64,000 bases of DNA, taken from positions 2,108,001 through 2,172,000 of the forward strand of contig NZ_CP043869.1 of NCBI RefSeq assembly GCF_008630635.1, in the 5' to 3' direction. The notes below the pieces were generated by a model. The model was not told the origin of the DNA. It worked only from the letters and a program-made list of their open reading frames with translations, and ran no database searches. Source of the stretch: Neptunomonas concharum. Lineage in GTDB: Bacteria > Pseudomonadota > Gammaproteobacteria > Pseudomonadales > Balneatricaceae. Every line of letters starts with the position of its first letter. The stretch's first letter is position 1. The position numbers and the translations under genes were made by a program. Positions 59,912-64,000 of this stretch are shown here, piece after piece.

Positions 59912-61672
59912 ATGATAACTACAAAGAAAGCACTAGCACTTATAAGCTGCTGGAGTTTGTGCACTTTCTCTTCAGCAACCCAAGCAGGAAGCGTTGATGT
60001 TGTAGAGTATTACCACCCTATTCTTGGTCATTACTTTATTACATCTGGGGAAACGCAAATATTAGATAACGGTGGGGCTGGCGGTAACTGGATTCGTACC
60101 GGCCAGTCTTTTAAAGCATGGCCAACAGCTGGCGAAGCTCCAAGTTCAGCTAAAGCGGTTTGTCGTTTCTACGGCAGAGGGCCGAACTCTCACTTTTATA
60201 CTGCTAGCCCGGAGGAGTGTGAATATGTCAAAGCAAACGATCCCGGCTGGGAGTACGAGGGCATCGCTTTTTATATAGAAACACCGGTTAATGGTGTCTG
60301 CGCTTCGGGTGTGCCAGTGTTGAGATCCTATAACAACGGTTTTGCTAATAACGATTCAAATCATCGTTATATGACGTTGAGCAATATCCAAAGCGATATG
60401 ACAGCGCTTGGTTGGGCCGCAGAAGGTGTCGCCATGTGTTCTACCGAAGCATCAACAAACAATGGTCAACTGCCAGAGCAAAAGTCTGTCACAGTTGCTA
60501 CAAATACAGCGGGAAGCATTGCCACCTCTGGCGGCGCGAAATTAGAAGTACCCGTCGGAGCCGTCGCTAATACCCCCTCTGGGGAGTCTGGTGTACTCTC
60601 TATCACTATGGGGGTGGACACCACTGCGAAGGTAACAATACCAGTAGGCACCGCGTTAGCCTCTAAAGTGTACAAGCTATCACCCTCCGGCCATGTTTTT
60701 CAGACGCCAGTGGCAGTGACATTACCTGTTACCAGCAATATACCGGGCAATCAATTGGCTATGTATATCCAAAATGAGGATGGCACTCTTCAAAATCTGG
60801 GTGGCGAGTATGATGCAGGCACTAACACGGTAAAAGCCTATACGACACATTTTTCATCACCGTTCTTAGTATCAGCTCCACGCGGTCTGTTTTCTAACCA
60901 ATGTATTTTGGTGGATAACACAGGGGCTTCAGCTTATGAGAACAAGTTATTCTGTGTTGATAAAGTGAACTATCTTACATTCCCTGATGCGTTCCCCTAT
61001 CAAAGCCAGTTTCAGGGCCTAGTCACCGCTTATACTAATCAGGACCTTGGGCCAACGGCTAAATGGCATATTCCTCCTGGTAACTATGATGTGTGCATTG
61101 AGGAGGTTTCCCGTACTAACCAGATAGCCACCCCTAAATTCATCGGCAGTAAGATAATCAAGGATGTTTTTGTACCCTATGATGAGAATGGCCTGTTTTG
61201 TTCACCCACGATCTATGTCTCTAATCTAGAGCAAGTAGGTAGCTATCATGGCTTATCTTCAGAACGTTGCGCATGTAACTCCGAAGCGACACCGGGCAGC
61301 AAGGCGGGAGCGCTCAATGTCAGCTTAACATGGAACAGTAGCGCTTCCCCTGTTGACTTGGACATTCGCGTTACTGATCCTAATGGTGAGTTGATCGACT
61401 GGGATAATACGAGTTCGTCAACGGGAGGTTCTTTGGATTGGGATAACCAATGTTATAACTACGCCAATGGTAAAACAGAGAACATATCTTGGACGACAGC
61501 GCCAAAAGGGAACTATGTAATAGAGGTCGATTTCTACGAGGCCTGTAATACCGGCGGCCCTAGTTCAATACCGTTTACCGTTAATGTCACTATCAATGGT
61601 CAAACAACCTCATACCCTGGCACTGCTTATGCTGGAAAAGTAACCACGGTAAGAACTATAACGGTTCAGTAA
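59912..61672 (+). CDS. Secreted multidomain protein (DUF5648-, ZU5- and YfaP-like)
   Basis: The 586-residue product begins with a signal peptide (ALALISCWSLCTFSSATQA). Residues about 27-175 contain three repeats built around HYFITS, HFYTAS and HRYMTLS, the pattern of DUF5648 surface proteins. Residues about 205-320 resemble a ZU5-like beta domain (KLEVPVGAVAN to HFSSPFLVSAP). Residues 320-450 form a Cys-containing middle region. Residues about 465-585 resemble the YfaP/DUF2135 sandwich (VSLTWNSSASPVDLDIRVTD, then PKGNYVIEVDFYEAC). It has no membrane anchor or sorting tail. The likely role is surface or extracellular binding; the ligand is unknown. The ATG follows GGAGG. A terminator closes the single-gene unit. 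Confidence 0.8.
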   Translation: MITTKKALALISCWSLCTFSSATQAGSVDVVEYYHPILGHYFITSGETQILDNGGAGGNWIRTGQSFKAWPTAGEAPSSAKAVCRFYGRGPNSHFYTASPEECEYVKANDPGWEYEGIAFYIETPVNGVCASGVPVLRSYNNGFANNDSNHRYMTLSNIQSDMTALGWAAEGVAMCSTEASTNNGQLPEQKSVTVATNTAGSIATSGGAKLEVPVGAVANTPSGESGVLSITMGVDTTAKVTIPVGTALASKVYKLSPSGHVFQTPVAVTLPVTSNIPGNQLAMYIQNEDGTLQNLGGEYDAGTNTVKAYTTHFSSPFLVSAPRGLFSNQCILVDNTGASAYENKLFCVDKVNYLTFPDAFPYQSQFQGLVTAYTNQDLGPTAKWHIPPGNYDVCIEEVSRTNQIATPKFIGSKIIKDVFVPYDENGLFCSPTIYVSNLEQVGSYHGLSSERCACNSEATPGSKAGALNVSLTWNSSASPVDLDIRVTDPNGELIDWDNTSSSTGGSLDWDNQCYNYANGKTENISWTTAPKGNYVIEVDFYEACNTGGPSSIPFTVNVTINGQTTSYPGTAYAGKVTTVRTITVQ

Positions 61673-61691
61673 CAGAGTTTACCCCCTCATC

Positions 61692-61721
61692 AGAACCCGG
61701 CTTTTGCTGGGTTCTTTTTTT
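61692..61721 (+). terminator. Terminator after the secreted multidomain gene
   Basis: AGAACCCGGC and GCTGGGTTCT form ten pairs (one G-T) around TTTT, followed by seven T. Confidence 0.85.
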
Positions 61722-61734
61722 CCAATACATATTC

Positions 61735-61796
61735 CTGTCACAAACGCTTCATAAAACCGACATGTCTAGATAACTGATCTGTCACATCTCGCCCAT
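61735..61796 (+). promoter_or_regulatory. Pho-box-like array upstream of phnC
   Basis: CTGTCAC occurs at 61735-61741 and again at 61779-61785, exactly 44 bases (four 11-base turns) apart. Between and after them, at 11-base steps, come GCTTCAT, CCGACAT and CGCCCAT, which partly match the PhoB half-site CTGTCAT. Such phased half-sites are the structure of a Pho box and suit a phosphonate uptake operon. Confidence 0.6.
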
Positions 61797-61827
61797 AGGA
61801 TACTCATAAAGCCATGAGGAATCCTGA

Positions 61828-62656
61828 ATGTCAGTCATCGAAATACATAACCTGAAAAAAACATTTTCAAAAAGCAGCATCGCACTTAAAGGGATCAATC
61901 TAACGGTTGCATCCGGCGATATGGTTGCCCTTATAGGCCCTTCGGGCTCAGGTAAGTCAACACTGATGAGACATATTTCAGGGCTGACACTCGCCAACAA
62001 AGACACGGATGGGTTTGTACCGTGTATTCGACCATGATATCCAACGTAATGGTCGTCTTAACAAAAACATTCGCGCTAACCGCGCCCGCATAGGTCATGT
62101 CTTCCAGCAGTTTAATCTTGTCAATCGCTTATCTGTTATGACCAATGTACTCATCGGTGGGCTCAGCCGAATCCCAAGCTATCGCAGCCTACTAGGCTGG
62201 TTTACGGAAGAGGAAAAACGCGCTGCGCTAGAGGCACTGGATCGAGTCGGCCTAAAGGACTTTGCCCTGCATAAAGCATCAGAACTTTCCGGCGGACAAC
62301 AACAACGGGTAGCCATTGCCCGAGCATTGATGCAAAAGGCCGATATTATTCTCGCCGATGAACCTATTGCCTCTTTGGACCCTGAATCATCCCGTCTAGT
62401 CATGGAAACCCTGCAGCGCATTAATCAAGACGACGATATCACGGTCGTTGTGACCTTACACCAAGTTGATTACGCCCAAAAATATTGCCGTACAGCCGTT
62501 GCACTTAAAGAGGGAGAGATTTTCTTCATTGGCGATATGAACGTATTAAGCGCGGAAAAGCTAACACACATTTATGGAACCCCACAGGCTACACAGCAGC
62601 AGGATGCCGCATCTTTACCAAAGACTTCTGATAACTACCAACTCAACCCTGTTTAA
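61828..62656 (+). pseudogene. phnC: Phosphonate ABC transporter ATPase PhnC, split by a frameshift
   Basis: Two overlapping frames give one PhnC-type ATPase. The first (61828-62037) encodes MSVIEIHNLKKTF and the Walker A GPSGSGKST at residues 37-45, and runs into a TGA at 62035. The second (frame +1, open through 62656) encodes [10 protein letters not shown], the Q-loop VFQQFN, signature [15 protein letters not shown], Walker [14 protein letters not shown] and the H-loop His. Removing one C from the CC at 62020-62021 would join them as DGFVRVFDHD with no loss, so a one-base insertion or a sequencing error is the simplest reading. As written, neither half alone could work. phnD and phnE downstream look intact. 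Confidence 0.85.
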
Positions 62657-62683
62657 AAACTAACCCACTCTGGAGCTCGATCC

Positions 62684-63697
62684 ATGAAATTAAAATCACT
62701 GCTGTCTAAACTGGCTACTGGCCTGACATTGACTACAGCCATTGCAGGCGCTGCCCTTACTCAGGCTGAAGAGATGAAAACCCTGAACTTCGGCATCATC
62801 TCTACAGAATCTTCACAGAACCTAAAAACTATTTGGGTCCCTTTCCTGGAAGATATGTCTAAAAAACTAGGCATGGAAGTTAAACCCTTTTTTGCATCTG
62901 ACTATGCGGGCATCATCCAAGGTATGCGTTTTGATAAGGTCGATGTTGCATGGTATGGCAACAAGTCAGCAATGGAAGCCGTGGATCGCGCCGGCGGTGA
63001 AATTTTCGCTCAAACCGTTGATGTGACAGGTAACCCAGGATACTGGAGCTTGCTAATTGCACACAAGGACAACCATAAGATCAACAATGTCGAAGACATG
63101 CTAAAGCATAGTGCCGAACTTAGCTTTGGCAATGGCGACCCTAACTCAACTTCTGGCTTCCTCGTACCTAGCTACTATGTGTTTGCCAAGAACAGTGTTG
63201 ACCCGAAAAAAGCGTTTAAGCGCATGACCAATGCTAGCCATGAATCGAACTTCCTCGCAGTGGCTAATGGTCAGGTTGATGTTGCAACTAACAACACTGA
63301 AAGCTTAGGTCGAATCGAACGTACTAATCCGGAAAAGCTGGATGAGGTAAAGATCATCTGGAAATCACCGCTTATCCCTTCAGACCCTATTGTATGGCGT
63401 AAGAATTTGCCGGAAGAAGTAAAAGGCAAAGTTTATGACTTTATGATGAGCTATGGAAAAACCAATGACGCCAAAGAGCTGGATATTCTTAAATCACTCC
63501 AGTGGGCACCTTTCAAAGCATCTAGCGATGATCAATTACTACCGATTCGCCAGTTGGTGCTTTTCAAAAACCGCATCAAATTGGTTAACGACTCAAATAT
63601 GAGCGCTGCTGACAAAGCCGCCAAAATTAAAGAGATCGATAACCAGTTAGCTGAGTTAAATCGCCGTATGGATGCATTGGCTGCCGCTGCTCAATAA
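62684..63697 (+). CDS. phnD: Phosphonate ABC transporter substrate-binding protein PhnD
   Basis: This 337-residue periplasmic protein has a signal peptide (KLATGLTLTTAIAGAALTQA) and the PhnD fold: LNFGIISTESSQNLK at the mature N-terminus, FFASDYAGIIQGMRF near residue 65 and FGNGDPNSTSGFLVP near 148 lining the ligand site. It binds phosphonates such as 2-aminoethylphosphonate and delivers them to PhnE. A ribosome site CTCTGGAGC lies before the ATG. A strong terminator-like hairpin separates it from phnE. Confidence 0.95.
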   Translation: MKLKSLLSKLATGLTLTTAIAGAALTQAEEMKTLNFGIISTESSQNLKTIWVPFLEDMSKKLGMEVKPFFASDYAGIIQGMRFDKVDVAWYGNKSAMEAVDRAGGEIFAQTVDVTGNPGYWSLLIAHKDNHKINNVEDMLKHSAELSFGNGDPNSTSGFLVPSYYVFAKNSVDPKKAFKRMTNASHESNFLAVANGQVDVATNNTESLGRIERTNPEKLDEVKIIWKSPLIPSDPIVWRKNLPEEVKGKVYDFMMSYGKTNDAKELDILKSLQWAPFKASSDDQLLPIRQLVLFKNRIKLVNDSNMSAADKAAKIKEIDNQLAELNRRMDALAAAAQ

Positions 63698-63712
63698 TCG
63701 AATAAGACCCCA

Positions 63713-63738
63713 CAGGGCAGACGAACTCTGCCCTGTTT
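63713..63738 (+). terminator. Hairpin between phnD and phnE
   Basis: CAGGGCAGA and TCTGCCCTG form nine perfect pairs around CGAAC, followed by TTTTA. It probably lowers phnE expression relative to phnD, a common arrangement for binding-protein-dependent transporters. Confidence 0.7.
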
Positions 63739-63755
63739 TACCCTCGGAAGTTTTT

Positions 63756-64000
63756 ATGACTACGTTAACTCCTACGATACCTCGCCAACCTTTTAACTGG
63801 ATGTCTGCCCTCAGCTGGGGGTTACTCATGATCATGCTTGCCTGGGGTTGGGATGCCGCAGAGATGAACCCTTGGGTGTTGATCCGAGACAGTGACAACA
63901 TGCTGGAGTTTGCCTCAGACTTTTTCCCTCCAGACTTTAATGACATAAATTACTATCTAGAAGAGATGGCGATCACCGTTCATATCGCACTTTGGGGTAC
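63756..64000 (+). CDS. phnE: Phosphonate ABC transporter permease PhnE, 3' truncated by the window
   Basis: An ATG at 63756 opens a frame that continues to the window end without a stop (81 codons visible). It shows an N-terminal membrane helix (LSWGLLMIMLAWGWD), a periplasmic stretch with NPWVLIRDSDNMLEFASDFF and PPDFNDINYYLEEMAITVHIA, which is the usual PhnE N-terminal region. The transmembrane permease core lies outside the window. CGGAAG stands before the start. Confidence 0.88.
   Translation, partial: MTTLTPTIPRQPFNWMSALSWGLLMIMLAWGWDAAEMNPWVLIRDSDNMLEFASDFFPPDFNDINYYLEEMAITVHIALWG

Noticed and set aside
62008-62037. Programmed -1 frameshift at GGGTTTG in phnC
   Set aside because: The heptamer is in the wrong phase (read GGG TTT G, not G GGT TTG) and the needed shift is +1. 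A +1 shift at CCA TGA would lack an upstream ribosome-binding stimulator. A one-base insertion explains it more simply.

Overview
The window reads as an ordinary chromosome segment of a marine gammaproteobacterium. The nearest fit is the Oceanospirillaceae side (Marinobacterium, Neptuniibacter or Amphritea-like), but this is inferred from gene content and order, not from a search. Three blocks support it. The tatD-pilZ-holB-tmk-mltG-pabC-fabF-acpP-fabG-fabD-plsX-rpmF-yceD / maf-sppA-HAD block follows the Pseudomonas order. The uvrC-pgsA-tRNA(Gly-Cys-Leu) block is the classic gammaproteobacterial arrangement. tusDCBE, syd, alaA, htpX and pepN are typical of the class. No prophage, integrase, transposase, CRISPR array or rRNA operon was seen.

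Layout. 1-2060: the end of an alkyltransferase-like gene, a DUF484/GAF-GGDEF diguanylate cyclase and a hemerythrin gene with a perfect FNR/ANR box. 2239-11649: a long minus-strand run (HAD phosphatase, AlbA_2/coiled-coil protein, small membrane protein, pepN, DUF2797, YeaC-like, rhomboid protease, metallophosphoesterase, nadK, ACC-deaminase-like enzyme). 11713-13390: a 28-residue acidic ORF with a strong hairpin and a polysaccharide deacetylase-GNAT fusion. 13455-14426: four tandem copies of a tRNA-Asp/tRNA-Val unit behind one stringent-type promoter. 14633-21174: syd, tag, alaA, an HDOD protein, a DnaQ-like exonuclease, an rRNA methyltransferase-like protein and htpX. 21263-25356: an AT-rich surface acyltransferase, a small Cys-rich secreted protein, and a cytochrome c peroxidase next to a Fur-family regulator. 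25501-28584: the uvrC-pgsA-tRNA block.

28696-37851: DUF1853, a 49-residue membrane microprotein, a dehydrogenase, a TlpA-like thioredoxin, an aminotransferase, divergent mtnN/luxS (detoxification of SAM by-products and AI-2 synthesis), truC, a BI-1 protein, tusDCBE (2-thiouridine sulfur relay) and cheW. 37923-52516: mdh, a radical SAM protein and the large fatty-acid/cell-envelope block. That block carries no fabH between plsX and fabD. 52642-55894: SDR, enoyl-CoA hydratase and paaN, with paaN visibly richer in GC than its neighbours. 56212-61672: a Bcr/CflA exporter, an isochorismatase-like hydrolase, an AGCS amino-acid/cation symporter and a large secreted multidomain protein. 61828-64000: a phosphonate uptake operon phnC-phnD-phnE, the last gene cut by the window end.

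The best candidates for a second look are: a single-base frameshift splitting phnC in an otherwise intact, apparently Pho-box-driven operon; overlapping FNR-like and Fur-family-type operator motifs in front of the cytochrome c peroxidase; FNR-type boxes at the hemerythrin gene and at an unannotated membrane microprotein; the fourfold Asp-Val tRNA array; the deacetylase-GNAT fusion; the secreted DUF5648/ZU5/YfaP-like protein; and terminator-like hairpins with no gene in front of them upstream of alaA and the Bcr-type exporter. I did not find a clear new multi-gene system; most of the window is well-known housekeeping content.
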